Shown here piece by piece: positions 25,571 to 35,161 of a stretch of 64,000 nucleotides of DNA; the stretch's first letter is position 1, and each line of letters begins with the position of its first letter. This stretch comes from Deltaproteobacteria bacterium. GTDB lineage: Bacteria > Myxococcota_C > UBA6777. The notes under the pieces are model-generated. The model was not told the origin of the DNA. It saw nothing but the letters and a program-made list of their open reading frames with translations, and ran no database searches. Made by a program: the position numbers and the translations under genes. The stretch is taken from contig PCBK01000033.1 in assembly GCA_002731275.1 (NCBI GenBank), positions 65,198 through 129,197 on the forward strand. The letters run 5' to 3'.

Positions 25571-28500
25571 ATGGAACACACCCACTCTCTCCGACTCCGC
25601 ATGTGGAGTCGGTTTGCATTGGCCTTCTTTTTGGGGTGCTTTCTCTACGCCCCAACCCATGCAGACGCCTACACACAGACACTTACACAAAATCACACGA
25701 GTGTAGGACAGACACTCAACTTTAACTTCACCAACCTACCACCTTCATCGACCAACATCAGCGTACGAGTCACGGTCTTTGGTGATTACGAAGCGATCGA
25801 CGAAACGGCCTCGCTGTCTGTCACAGGGAGCATCCTTCCAGTCCTACTCCAGCACACGGGTGGCACTCCCAACTGCTCGGCCAATGGACACACACAGACC
25901 TTCACCATCCCCGCAAGCTCGATCAGCGCCGCAGGAGCTCTAAGCATCCGCGCCACACCCAGCCGGGCCGTCAGCCCCACAGAATGCACAAACCTCACAG
26001 AGCGCATCACGATCAACATCACCTACACAGAGCGCGCGACAGACCTGACGATCCCCTCACTCCTGGGAACCCCTGCTGTCACAACCTCTTCGGCAACCAC
26101 TGCCGCAGGTAGCAGCGTCCGATTCAATTACTCGATCCGAAACACAGGCGTTGCCTTCACGGACGACTTTGTCGTCAATTACTACTACTGCCGACAACGA
26201 AACACCACGACCTGCACGGCCATCGGTAACCAGACGATCACGACAAACTTTACAGCCAACCAAACGGTCCAATTCTCCCGGACACTCACTCTTCCTAACA
26301 CTGTAGTCCGAGGTACCGGATACATTCGTGCGTTTGTCAACGCGACAGGTACTGTCAAAGAGTCCAACACAACCAACAACAACAATTGGGGCGCTTTCAC
26401 AGTCAACGGAAGACCCGATCTTCGCGTCACAGCGCTGACCATCAGCCCCACCACGGACGTGGGGCCTGGCACAACGATGACAGTCAACTACGCGATCCGC
26501 AACGCCGGTAACACGAGAGCCCAAGGGACATTTTACTTGCGCCTCTACTACTCCACCAACGGCACGACACTCACCAATGGCTTACGGACCGTTACCTTCA
26601 ACAGTCTCGACGCCCAAACGTCTTCTCCAGCGAGCGGTACCACAACCACAACCGTCACACTTCCCTCTTCGATGACCGCTGGCTCGACGCGTTATATCAT
26701 TGCCTTTGTCGACTACAACAACAGAATCAGCGAAGGTACCGCAAACGAAGGCAACAACAGACGCAGCGCATCGTTTACGGTCTCCACCAAACCAGACATT
26801 CAAATCACGGCGCTCAATCTCGCAACAAGTGGGACTGTTGGAGCAGGACTTAGTGAACCTGCGACCTTCACCCTCATCAACAGAGGACAGGCCTTCTCCA
26901 ATACAATCACAGCTCAATTTTACTACTGCCGACAAAATAACAACACCAACTGTGTCGCTGTAGGCGGAGCATTCTCCATTACAGGTGGCTTCAACGCCAA
27001 CCAATCGAGAAACTTCAACCGGACGATCACGCTTCCCAACTCCGTCGTCCGAGGCACAGGGTATCTCCGCCTCGATGTCGATGTCAGCAATGTCGTCGCT
27101 GAATCCAACGAAAACAACAACACCCGCTATGACGCATTCACGGTGAACGCACGCCCCAACCTCACGGTCTCCGTCCTGAATGTCATTGAGACCCAACAAG
27201 CGCCCGGTGCCAACGTACGTGTCACGTACCAAATTGCCAACACTGGGCGTGTACGTGTCGAAAACATCATCCTACGCATCGGATACAGCACCACCAACAA
27301 CGGCACTCTCAGCGGCACCTATAAACAAGATATCACCTTCAGCCTCGACGCCCTCTCCAACAGCAACACCGCGACTGTCACGGTCCAAGTCTCTCCAAGC
27401 GCCACACCAGGCTCCACACGCTACATGGTCGGTCACGTAGACTACAACAACAGAGTCTATGAAGGCTCCACAACCAACGAGAACGACAACAAGCGCTCAG
27501 ACTCCTTCCAAATCATACAATCCGATCCCAACCTCGACATCACAAACGTGACTGTCCTCACAACCGGGACTGTCGGCGCAGGTTCATCGATCGGCGTGCG
27601 CTACACCATCCGCAACCGACTCGCGAGCTTCACCACCAACTTCTCTGTCCGCATCTACTACTGCAGCACACGCACAACGACCTCTTGCTTTGCTCTTGGT
27701 AGTGCTTTCTCTGTGACTGAGAACTTTAGTGTCAACGAAACCAGAACCGAAACACGTACAGTCACGCTGCCCAATTCGGTTGTGTATGGAGCCAGATACA
27801 TCCGAGTCTTCGTAGACTCCGCGACCAACATCAAAGAGACTGATGAGACAGACAACAACAACTTTGGCACGCTCAACATCACAGCGCGCCCAGATCTCCG
27901 TGTGAACTTCATCTCAGCGACACCGACCTCAGGAGAGGCAGGCGATAGCATCACCATCAACTACCGCACACACAACGCAGGACTCTCAGCCGCCCCCAGC
28001 GCCTCGCTGCGCTTCTACTACTCGGCGGACGCAACAATCACCACCACCGACACCAACCTCAACCAGGATCGTAGCATCTTGCACCTCGCGAACGTCTACC
28101 TCCCCTCCCAAACCACAACCTCAACCGTCACCATCACGCTCCCATCGACGGTACAAGCAGGTACCAGATACCTCGGCGCTTATATCGACTGGAATGGGAA
28201 AATCAACGAAGGTACGAACGAAAACAACAACACACGCAGCACCCCCATTACGATCACTGCTGCCAAGCCAGATCTCGAAGCCACTGTCGCGACCCCCACC
28301 CCCACAAGCCAACTCCCCGGCCAAAAAGTAAGTGTCGCGTACGCCGTCAAAAACAACACATCAACGAGCATCCCAAGCTATCGCGTCCACATCTACTACT
28401 CAACGGACGCAACAATCACCACCGCTGACACACTGCTGCTCAACTTCTCAAGAAGCACACTCGCTGGCAACACTACCCACACAGGGACACGCACCGTCAC

Positions 28501-29770
28501 ACTCCCCGGAACACTCGCAGCAGGCGCTGGATTCATCGGTATTCTTGTCGACCCCACCGATACATTTAAAGAGTCCAACGAAAACAACAACGCAAAAGCC
28601 TCCGCCTTCACCGTACTCGCAGACGACGACAAAGACGGTGTTCCCGCAAACGTAGACTGCGACGACAAAGACAAAGACCGCTTCCCTGCGTACAATGGAA
28701 ACGCCGCCAATCCCGAAGTCTGCGATGGAAAAGACAACAACTGTGACAACATGGTCGACAACGGTATCACATGTACCGAACCCACCACCGAAAAACCTGT
28801 CACTGAGCAACCCACCACTGAAAAACCTGTCACTGAAAACCCAACCACAGAGAACCCCACAACAGACGCGGGAACACCAGAACAACCCATCGGCGACCGA
28901 CCTCCTGGAGATTGCTATACCAATGGATGTCCCACCGGAGAAATTTGTGTGTCAGGAGCATGTGTCGCTGATCCATGTGCCAACAAAACCTGTCAGGCCG
29001 ACGAAGTCTGCAAGGCCGGTACATGCGAAAAAGTATGTGGTTGTCTCAAATGTGCCTCCGGTGAACATTGTGTGGATGGTGCGTGCGAAACAGACAAATG
29101 TGCAAGCGCAAACTGCGCAAACGGCGAAGTATGCAACCCCATTGATGGAAAGTGTATCAAAAACCCCTGCCTTACAGTACGATGTTCAACTGGTAGGATC
29201 TGTGAAAAAACCACAGGGAACTGTATCGATGATCCCTGTAACCACCTGAGCTGTCCACAAGGCACACAGTGCCAGGCTGGACAATGTCTTGGTACCCAAT
29301 GTTCTGAAGGTGGAGAACCAGCAGGTGAAGGCACCAACACTGAGCAAACCCCCGGTGAAGGCACCAACACCGAGCAAACCAGCGGCGAAGGCACCAACAC
29401 CGAGCCAACCACTGGTGAGCAGACAACAGAAAACACTTCTGAAGTCACAACGGATGGTGGGACCGAGCCAACAACAGGCGAGCAAACAACAGAAAACACC
29501 ACGACAGAGCCCCAAGCAGATGGTGGAACAGAGGTCTCCACAGAAAACACTGTTGATGGTGGAGGAAGCGAGTCTTCGGAACCTAAGAAAGAAGATGGGA
29601 CAACGATCACCGACAAAACCATCGGTGGCGATGGCGCACCGTCAGATAACGGTCAGGCTCCCTCCGGTGGATGTGGTTGTTCGACAAATGAACCCGTCCA
29701 AACACCACTCACCTTGCTCTTGTTCTTGCTGGTCTTTGGACTCATCCACAGAAAAAAGACACAAAAATAA
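25571..29770 (+). CDS. Giant CARDB-repeat surface protein with MopE motif and MYXO-CTERM-like tail
   Basis: 1,399-residue secreted protein. Signal peptide ~1-33 (ALAFFLGCFLYAPTHADA). After a unique domain, seven CARDB (cell-adhesion-related, Ig-like) domains begin near residues 155, 279, 405, 526, 651, 772 and 897, each opening with (R/K)PDL-type strands and ending with ESNENNN-like turns. Then come a MopE calcium-type motif (~1016-1060, DCDDKDKDRFP and CDGKDNNCD), a Thr/Pro/Glu linker, five EGF-like Cys modules (~1110-1245), a GEGTNTEQT repeat linker, and a C-terminal GGCGCS followed by a hydrophobic helix and RKK (~1363-1399), a MYXO-CTERM-like sorting signal. The start at 25571 is supported by GAAAGG and the signal peptide position. 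Likely adhesin or matrix protein anchored at the surface. Confidence 0.85.
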   Translation: MEHTHSLRLRMWSRFALAFFLGCFLYAPTHADAYTQTLTQNHTSVGQTLNFNFTNLPPSSTNISVRVTVFGDYEAIDETASLSVTGSILPVLLQHTGGTPNCSANGHTQTFTIPASSISAAGALSIRATPSRAVSPTECTNLTERITINITYTERATDLTIPSLLGTPAVTTSSATTAAGSSVRFNYSIRNTGVAFTDDFVVNYYYCRQRNTTTCTAIGNQTITTNFTANQTVQFSRTLTLPNTVVRGTGYIRAFVNATGTVKESNTTNNNNWGAFTVNGRPDLRVTALTISPTTDVGPGTTMTVNYAIRNAGNTRAQGTFYLRLYYSTNGTTLTNGLRTVTFNSLDAQTSSPASGTTTTTVTLPSSMTAGSTRYIIAFVDYNNRISEGTANEGNNRRSASFTVSTKPDIQITALNLATSGTVGAGLSEPATFTLINRGQAFSNTITAQFYYCRQNNNTNCVAVGGAFSITGGFNANQSRNFNRTITLPNSVVRGTGYLRLDVDVSNVVAESNENNNTRYDAFTVNARPNLTVSVLNVIETQQAPGANVRVTYQIANTGRVRVENIILRIGYSTTNNGTLSGTYKQDITFSLDALSNSNTATVTVQVSPSATPGSTRYMVGHVDYNNRVYEGSTTNENDNKRSDSFQIIQSDPNLDITNVTVLTTGTVGAGSSIGVRYTIRNRLASFTTNFSVRIYYCSTRTTTSCFALGSAFSVTENFSVNETRTETRTVTLPNSVVYGARYIRVFVDSATNIKETDETDNNNFGTLNITARPDLRVNFISATPTSGEAGDSITINYRTHNAGLSAAPSASLRFYYSADATITTTDTNLNQDRSILHLANVYLPSQTTTSTVTITLPSTVQAGTRYLGAYIDWNGKINEGTNENNNTRSTPITITAAKPDLEATVATPTPTSQLPGQKVSVAYAVKNNTSTSIPSYRVHIYYSTDATITTADTLLLNFSRSTLAGNTTHTGTRTVTLPGTLAAGAGFIGILVDPTDTFKESNENNNAKASAFTVLADDDKDGVPANVDCDDKDKDRFPAYNGNAANPEVCDGKDNNCDNMVDNGITCTEPTTEKPVTEQPTTEKPVTENPTTENPTTDAGTPEQPIGDRPPGDCYTNGCPTGEICVSGACVADPCANKTCQADEVCKAGTCEKVCGCLKCASGEHCVDGACETDKCASANCANGEVCNPIDGKCIKNPCLTVRCSTGRICEKTTGNCIDDPCNHLSCPQGTQCQAGQCLGTQCSEGGEPAGEGTNTEQTPGEGTNTEQTSGEGTNTEPTTGEQTTENTSEVTTDGGTEPTTGEQTTENTTTEPQADGGTEVSTENTVDGGGSESSEPKKEDGTTITDKTIGGDGAPSDNGQAPSGGCGCSTNEPVQTPLTLLLFLLVFGLIHRKKTQK
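29324..29413 (+). repeat. 30-bp tandem repeat, three copies
   Basis: Three consecutive in-frame units encoding GEGTNTEQTP, GEGTNTEQTS and GEGTNTEPTT in the linker before the sorting tail of the CARDB protein. Upstream, around 28783-28865, a related but looser PTTEKPVTE repeat occurs. Confidence 0.9.
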
Positions 29771-29845
29771 CCCCCTGGAACATCCCCAATAGCCCTCCCC
29801 TCTCGAACAAACCTTCCAAGCAGACTCCTCAATAAAACCCGTCCG

Positions 29846-29875
29846 TTGGCCTCCAACACCAAGACGTGCTATATT
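29846..29875 (+). promoter_or_regulatory. Promoter of the XRE-HTH gene
   Basis: TTGGCC (29846-29851), 18 bases, TATATT (29870-29875) with a TG extension (TGCTATATT). It lies 50 bases before the XRE-HTH start. The nine-base extended -10 is identical to that at 3396-3404. The short leader (GACTTCGACAGTC at 29891-29903) has a small inverted repeat that could be an autoregulatory operator; that is inference. Confidence 0.5.
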
Positions 29876-29924
29876 CCTCCAACCACGACAATGGACTTCG
29901 ACAGTCGGTGCAAAGGAGAATTGT

Positions 29925-31886
29925 ATGTCGACCCAAGAAAGCAAGCAGTTGGGAAAGATCGTCAAAACATACCGTGAACGCCTGAGCCTCTCACAAGAAC
30001 AGGCCGCGAAGATGGCTGGGATCAACCGTTCTGTCGTCGCACACCTCGAACAAGGATTGCGGTTACCCAAGGTCAAGCGTATCGAAGCTCTTTGTAAAGC
30101 GCTTGAGATCCCCGCAGAGTATTGGCACGCGTTCACACTGCCAGACTCCTCCGAGCGCTTCGCCTTTGAAGACATCCTCTCCGAGCTGGTCGGCCGCAAA
30201 GTCCACCTCACATACCACGATGAGTCCGTCCAAGAAGCCGCACAACAGCTGATCAACAAGCTCATTGATGAACACAGCTCAGATCGACAAACACACGATC
30301 TGTTCAACAGCGTCCTCGTCTTTTACGGTGTCCAACCAACCTCCTGGCCCTTCTTTGCTCACTACCTGGGCGCGAGCGCCTTCGACAACCTGCTGAGTTT
30401 TGAACACGCGATCAGATCGTACCAAAAAGACGCAATCAGGCTATACAGCCCCCTCAGCCAAGCCTACAAAGCGCTCAACGCGAGCCAAAACTTGATGGCC
30501 TCGCTCGCTCCCCTTCAGCCCAACTCCCTCATCTCCTATGAACGTCGCGCCCCCTGGGACGTGATCCAAGAAGTCGGCGATGAGCAATTACCCGACCTCG
30601 GCTATATCGCCGCCGCCCGGGTCCAGCAAGAAGAGGCCGAACGACAAGCGCTCAAGACCTTCCTCGAAGACTTGGCCAAACAGCTCCGTGAAGAAGGCCC
30701 CACCGCGATCTCACAGATCAAAGAGAAGACACGTCGCCGCATGGACTCCTTTCTACGTAAGTTTGACTCGACCCTACAACACGGCCCCTTCTCTCCTCTC
30801 TTCGCTCCTGATGCGGACGAACTTGTGCGAGAAGCCCAACGACTCGCACCCAAAAGTGAAGAAGAGCTCGCGCGGATGGCCGAAACGCAGAACATCGCGC
30901 TGCAAAACCTCGCTCACTACTTGTCCGCCGACTACATGGATGTATACGTCGCTACCTCCATGAGAAATGATGCGGACTTTGTCTCCGTCAACCAATTTGT
31001 CCGCACGTTGTTCTCACACAACCAAATCGAGCCACTGAAGCTGCGTTATTTCAACCCGACCCAATCCTGGCTCGACGACCGCATTGGCAAAGGTCTCGTC
31101 GAAGCCCTCATGCTCAAGCGCTCTCAAGCGACCATCTACATGGCCCAAAAGTCGGATACATTCGGCAAGGACTCGGAAGCCTCTATCGCCCTCGGTCAAG
31201 GGAAACCTGTGATCGTCTACGTCCCTAAACTGTCGATCCCACAAGCAGATATCGACTCTGAGGCCCTCTCCCTCAAAACACGCAGCGAGTTGGAGTTGGA
31301 GCTGCGCAAAGAGGTTGGCGAAGAACAACTCGACCTCGACGCCTCCATCGATGACGAAGCCCTCGTCGCCCGCATCCTCCTCCATCGACTCAAAAAAGTC
31401 CCCGAGCGCGACCTGCATATGGCGATCAAACAACATTGGGCCGACTTTGACTTGTATGGCGAAGCGCACCGCATCACAGACGAAGACGAACGCGCACAGT
31501 ACAGACAGTGGCTCGATCAGCTGATCAAACAACAACTCGAAGTGCTCTGTCCTACAGGCATTCGAGAACATCTACACGGTCTCCTCGTCGCGGTCGCCCT
31601 CCGTTTTGAACGACGCGCACGTGTATTTCGCGAGATCCACCCTCTGGCCGTCCAGGTCATCCTCAGCTCAGGTGTCCTCAACGGTATCCTCGTCGTCCGC
31701 TCTGTCGACCAATGTGCGGACATCCTCCGCAGCCTGATCGAGAACAAACTCAGCCTCACACTCGAACAAGACAGTCAAAACATCAGACTCGTCGAAGAAA
31801 CAACAGGCTCAACCATCCGCGTGATCTCCCGCCATCAACTGCTGCGAAATGCATTTGAGACCTTCTACAAAGAATACAATCAATAA
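29925..31886 (+). CDS. XRE-HTH protein fused to TIR/deoxyribosyltransferase-like Rossmann domain
   Basis: 653 residues. Residues ~8-62 are an XRE/Cro helix-turn-helix (LSLSQEQAAKMAGINRSVVA then HLEQGLRLPKVKRI). Residues ~80-330 are mainly helical, without the HExxH of ImmA/IrrE proteases. At ~336-436 comes an alpha/beta domain: DVYVATSMRNDADF, LRYFNPTQSWLDDRIGKG, ATIYMAQKSDTFGKDSEAS and GQGKPVIVYVP. The order strand, polar loop, SxxE-like Glu (about 418) and GKPVI strand resembles TIR and nucleoside 2-deoxyribosyltransferase folds, where this Glu is catalytic. Residues ~440-653 match nothing I know. AAGGAGA lies 6 bases before the ATG. No toxin-antitoxin or phage genes adjoin. The HTH is certain, the Rossmann/TIR assignment is inference; sensor-effector or nucleotide-responsive regulator are both possible. 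Confidence 0.7.
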   Translation: MSTQESKQLGKIVKTYRERLSLSQEQAAKMAGINRSVVAHLEQGLRLPKVKRIEALCKALEIPAEYWHAFTLPDSSERFAFEDILSELVGRKVHLTYHDESVQEAAQQLINKLIDEHSSDRQTHDLFNSVLVFYGVQPTSWPFFAHYLGASAFDNLLSFEHAIRSYQKDAIRLYSPLSQAYKALNASQNLMASLAPLQPNSLISYERRAPWDVIQEVGDEQLPDLGYIAAARVQQEEAERQALKTFLEDLAKQLREEGPTAISQIKEKTRRRMDSFLRKFDSTLQHGPFSPLFAPDADELVREAQRLAPKSEEELARMAETQNIALQNLAHYLSADYMDVYVATSMRNDADFVSVNQFVRTLFSHNQIEPLKLRYFNPTQSWLDDRIGKGLVEALMLKRSQATIYMAQKSDTFGKDSEASIALGQGKPVIVYVPKLSIPQADIDSEALSLKTRSELELELRKEVGEEQLDLDASIDDEALVARILLHRLKKVPERDLHMAIKQHWADFDLYGEAHRITDEDERAQYRQWLDQLIKQQLEVLCPTGIREHLHGLLVAVALRFERRARVFREIHPLAVQVILSSGVLNGILVVRSVDQCADILRSLIENKLSLTLEQDSQNIRLVEETTGSTIRVISRHQLLRNAFETFYKEYNQ

Positions 31887-31917
31887 CATCTATATGACCT
31901 TCATATCGGGGTAAGAC

Positions 31918-34900
31918 ATGCAGGAAACGAAGGGGAGCCTCTACCACTTGCTCGTCGTGAGCATCTTCTCGGGCTTTGCCGCGCTCACGTACGAAGTTCT
32001 ATGGCTTCGTAAACTTGGAGATATCGTTGGAGCGTCCGCCTACGCCATGCACATCGTCTTGACAGCCTTCTTTTTGGGCATGGCGCTGGGTGGAGCATGG
32101 AGTACCCGATGGCCCCGAGAAGAGAGTCCAATCCGCTACTACCTCTGGCTCGAAGGCTCCCTTGGACTCTACGGTTTGCTCTCACCAGCCCTCTTCTCTC
32201 TACTCGGCTGGGTGTACACCTCGTTTGTCCCCACAGGTGAAGCGACCCTCTGGAGCCTGACACTGCGAAGTCTGTTGGGGTTATCGATTCTGATCATCCC
32301 CACAATGCTGATGGGCGCGACTCTTCCTGTACTCGTCCAGCTCGTCGATAGACACTACCCATCCACAACAGACACAACAGGACATCTCTACCTCTGGAAC
32401 ACACTTGGCGCGGCTATCGGTGCAGCCACCGCAGGCTTACTCCTCCCACGCTACCTTGGTATTCACGGTGGCATCTACCTCGCAGGCACATTCAACCTTC
32501 TCATCGCGCTGTACATCGGATGGGTCTTTCGTGATGACCCCCTCCGCTATCCCCACCAACACACACCACTCCGCAGCAACACCACCTCTCCTGCCACACA
32601 CATCCCATCCACATCCATCCCTCTTCCACAACTGATAAGCGCGTTAACTCTCTTTGCCCTCGCCGGCTTTTGCGCCATCTCATATGAGATCTTGTGGACA
32701 CGTGGCTTGATGTCCTTATTGGGGAACACAATCTACAGCTTCTCGGCGTTATTGAGCACGTACCTGCTCGGCCTCGCCTTGGGCGGAGGTCTATACACAA
32801 GACTTCGGGGCTTCCTGAGCTTTGGTGCGCTTCAGTGGTTGATTGGACTGAGCGGACTCACGAGCATCTGGCTCCTCTCCAGGTTGCCACAATGGCAACA
32901 ACAGTGGCTCCAGCAAGCCCAGACAGAGACACTTGTCCTCTCGATGGAGTTGGCCTTGATCGCCTCGGTCTTCTTGCTGCCGTGTGTCCTGATGGGGATG
33001 TCCTTTCCAGCGATGCTCGCACACCTCGACACCCTCTCCCAAGAAGACGACACGACAAAAGACAACGACACCGTCCACGCCACCGCTAGAAAACAGATTG
33101 GGTGGGTCGTCTTTGCCAACACCCTTGGCTCCGTCCTCGCTCCCTGGTTGATGGGGATGTGGTGGCTTCCGGCGCTCCATCTGCGAAATGCGCTGGTGTT
33201 GGCTGCCAGCCTGAATATGCTCGTGGGGATCTTTGCCCTCACACAGAGCAAGCAATGGGATGTCCGTTGGTTCGTCGTCGCAGGCTTTGGTGCGCTGTTG
33301 TTGCTCGGCGTACCAAGCGATCTGCGTCACTGGAAGTACCGGGCAGATGACACCAAACTCGTCCACTACAAAGAAGGCATCGCCGCCTCTATCGCGGTCG
33401 TCGAAGACAAGCACAAACGTCGGCGACTTAAGCTCAACAACCGCTTCTCGATGGGGGGACAGGTCGGGCGTTTTGGCGAGCTGAGACAAGGACACATCCC
33501 CGTCCTGCTTCATCCTAACGCTCGAAAAGTCCTCGCGCTCGGTGTCGCAACAGGACACACGCTCTCTGCGATCGCCTCTCATCAAACGCTCAAGATAGAC
33601 GCGATCGAGTTGATCCCAGGGATTCTCTCGCTCCTACCAGCCTTCGAGAAGACGAATGAAGCTGTGTACAAACAAAAAAATGTCCGACTCCTTGCAGAAG
33701 ACGCAAGGCATTACGTCGCGTCGACGAAAAAGCGCTATGACCTGATCATCGCCGATCTATTTCACACCTACAAAGCAGGTGTCGGTGGGTTGTACACGAG
33801 AGAACACTTTGAGAAGGCCAAAAAGATCTTGCGTCCAGGTGGAATCTACTTTCAGTGGCTGCCTCTCTATCAGCTCACACCACAAGCCCTTCGTGTCGTG
33901 ATAAAAACCTTCTCACAGGTCTTTCCACACGTACACGGGTGGTTTGTCTATCTCAACACACACACTCCCGTCCTCGGCTTGATGGGCACAACAGCTCCTT
34001 ATACTGTTCGCTGGCTCGCTCTCCAACACAGATACAAGCAAAGAGGAATGAGCGCGCGACTGAGGCGCGTAGCCCTTCAGAGCCCAATCCATCTTCTCTC
34101 GATGTACGCGCTCGATCAAAAGACACTATCAACCCTCGCCAAAGACTCCCCACTCAACACAAACAACTTCCCCTATCTCGAACTCAACCTCCCTCTCGCC
34201 CGATGGAAGAAGGAGTGGAAAGACCTTGGTCGCAAGAATCTTCGGACATTGCTGTCTCTAAAACAACCCATCCCAGAAGGCGTCTTGACCCGATTACCAA
34301 AGAGCACAAAACACGCGATCGAACGACGCAGACGTGCTGTGAGTGCATACTTATACAGTCGTCTGTATCTCCATCAGGGCAAGACATCGAACGCACACCA
34401 AGCGTTATTCGAGGCCTTGGCACACGATCCTTCCTGGGATACAGCCGCCAAAATTGCGACCAACATCGCCTCCTCCTATATCAAAAAGAAGGACTGGTCC
34501 TCAGCAGAAACCTTCCTCAAGAGATTGCTTGGTGCCGTCCCCACACATCATGAAGGTTGGTTCTTAAGAGGAAACGTCGCGCTCACACAAAAACGCGTAC
34601 AAGATGCCATTCGATATTACAATCGAACACTCAAGCTTCGCCCACACGCAGGGTTTGCCATCAGAAATCTCGCGGTGTTATATATAAGGACACAACAGCC
34701 CGCGAAAGCCGCGCAGGTGTTATTGACTCATCCACAACCATCAAAACACTTGCGTTTGCTTCATCATATAGGGAAAATGTTAGCCCAGAAACGTCACTGG
34801 CCAGCGCTCGCAAAAGTGGCACAGATGCTGGTCAAACATCCAAAACCTCCCAAGAGAAGTTACGAGATGTTAGGACTGGCCCTGCTTCAACAACAATATC

Positions 34901-35154
34901 CAAAGAAGGCCATTCCCTATCTTCAAAAGGCTATCAAGCGTCAACCCAAACAAGTGCATATTCAGATCTGGCTGATCCAGTCTTATCTCAAGGCCAATGA
35001 TCTTCTACACGCACGGACACAGCTCGATAAGAGTGTGCGAATGTTCCCCAAGCATCCATTTTTACAAACACTCTCCATGAAACTCGCGCAGCTCTCAGCG
35101 ACACCTCCAACAAGTCGACCGACCAGCCAATCGACAACAGCACCAACACCATGA
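31918..35154 (+). CDS. Fused multi-pass membrane / spermidine-synthase-like / TPR protein
   Basis: 1,078 residues in three parts. Residues ~1-470 contain about twelve to fourteen transmembrane helices in two similar halves (FSGFAALTYEVLWLRKLG and LAGFCAISYEILWTRGLMSL), as in the large family of membrane-fused spermidine-synthase-like proteins. Residues ~475-700 form a SAM-binding methyltransferase-like domain (KVLALGVATGHTLSAIA, IDAIELIPG, YDLIIADLFHTY, ILRPGGIYFQWLPLYQL). Residues ~800-1040 are tetratricopeptide repeats, and the end is Thr/Ser/Pro-rich. The catalytic Asp pair of true aminopropyltransferases is not convincingly present, so polyamine synthesis should not be assumed. It starts 31 bases after the XRE-HTH gene, so co-transcription is possible. 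Confidence 0.82.
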   Translation: MQETKGSLYHLLVVSIFSGFAALTYEVLWLRKLGDIVGASAYAMHIVLTAFFLGMALGGAWSTRWPREESPIRYYLWLEGSLGLYGLLSPALFSLLGWVYTSFVPTGEATLWSLTLRSLLGLSILIIPTMLMGATLPVLVQLVDRHYPSTTDTTGHLYLWNTLGAAIGAATAGLLLPRYLGIHGGIYLAGTFNLLIALYIGWVFRDDPLRYPHQHTPLRSNTTSPATHIPSTSIPLPQLISALTLFALAGFCAISYEILWTRGLMSLLGNTIYSFSALLSTYLLGLALGGGLYTRLRGFLSFGALQWLIGLSGLTSIWLLSRLPQWQQQWLQQAQTETLVLSMELALIASVFLLPCVLMGMSFPAMLAHLDTLSQEDDTTKDNDTVHATARKQIGWVVFANTLGSVLAPWLMGMWWLPALHLRNALVLAASLNMLVGIFALTQSKQWDVRWFVVAGFGALLLLGVPSDLRHWKYRADDTKLVHYKEGIAASIAVVEDKHKRRRLKLNNRFSMGGQVGRFGELRQGHIPVLLHPNARKVLALGVATGHTLSAIASHQTLKIDAIELIPGILSLLPAFEKTNEAVYKQKNVRLLAEDARHYVASTKKRYDLIIADLFHTYKAGVGGLYTREHFEKAKKILRPGGIYFQWLPLYQLTPQALRVVIKTFSQVFPHVHGWFVYLNTHTPVLGLMGTTAPYTVRWLALQHRYKQRGMSARLRRVALQSPIHLLSMYALDQKTLSTLAKDSPLNTNNFPYLELNLPLARWKKEWKDLGRKNLRTLLSLKQPIPEGVLTRLPKSTKHAIERRRRAVSAYLYSRLYLHQGKTSNAHQALFEALAHDPSWDTAAKIATNIASSYIKKKDWSSAETFLKRLLGAVPTHHEGWFLRGNVALTQKRVQDAIRYYNRTLKLRPHAGFAIRNLAVLYIRTQQPAKAAQVLLTHPQPSKHLRLLHHIGKMLAQKRHWPALAKVAQMLVKHPKPPKRSYEMLGLALLQQQYPKKAIPYLQKAIKRQPKQVHIQIWLIQSYLKANDLLHARTQLDKSVRMFPKHPFLQTLSMKLAQLSATPPTSRPTSQSTTAPTP

Positions 35155-35161
35155 TTGTCCT

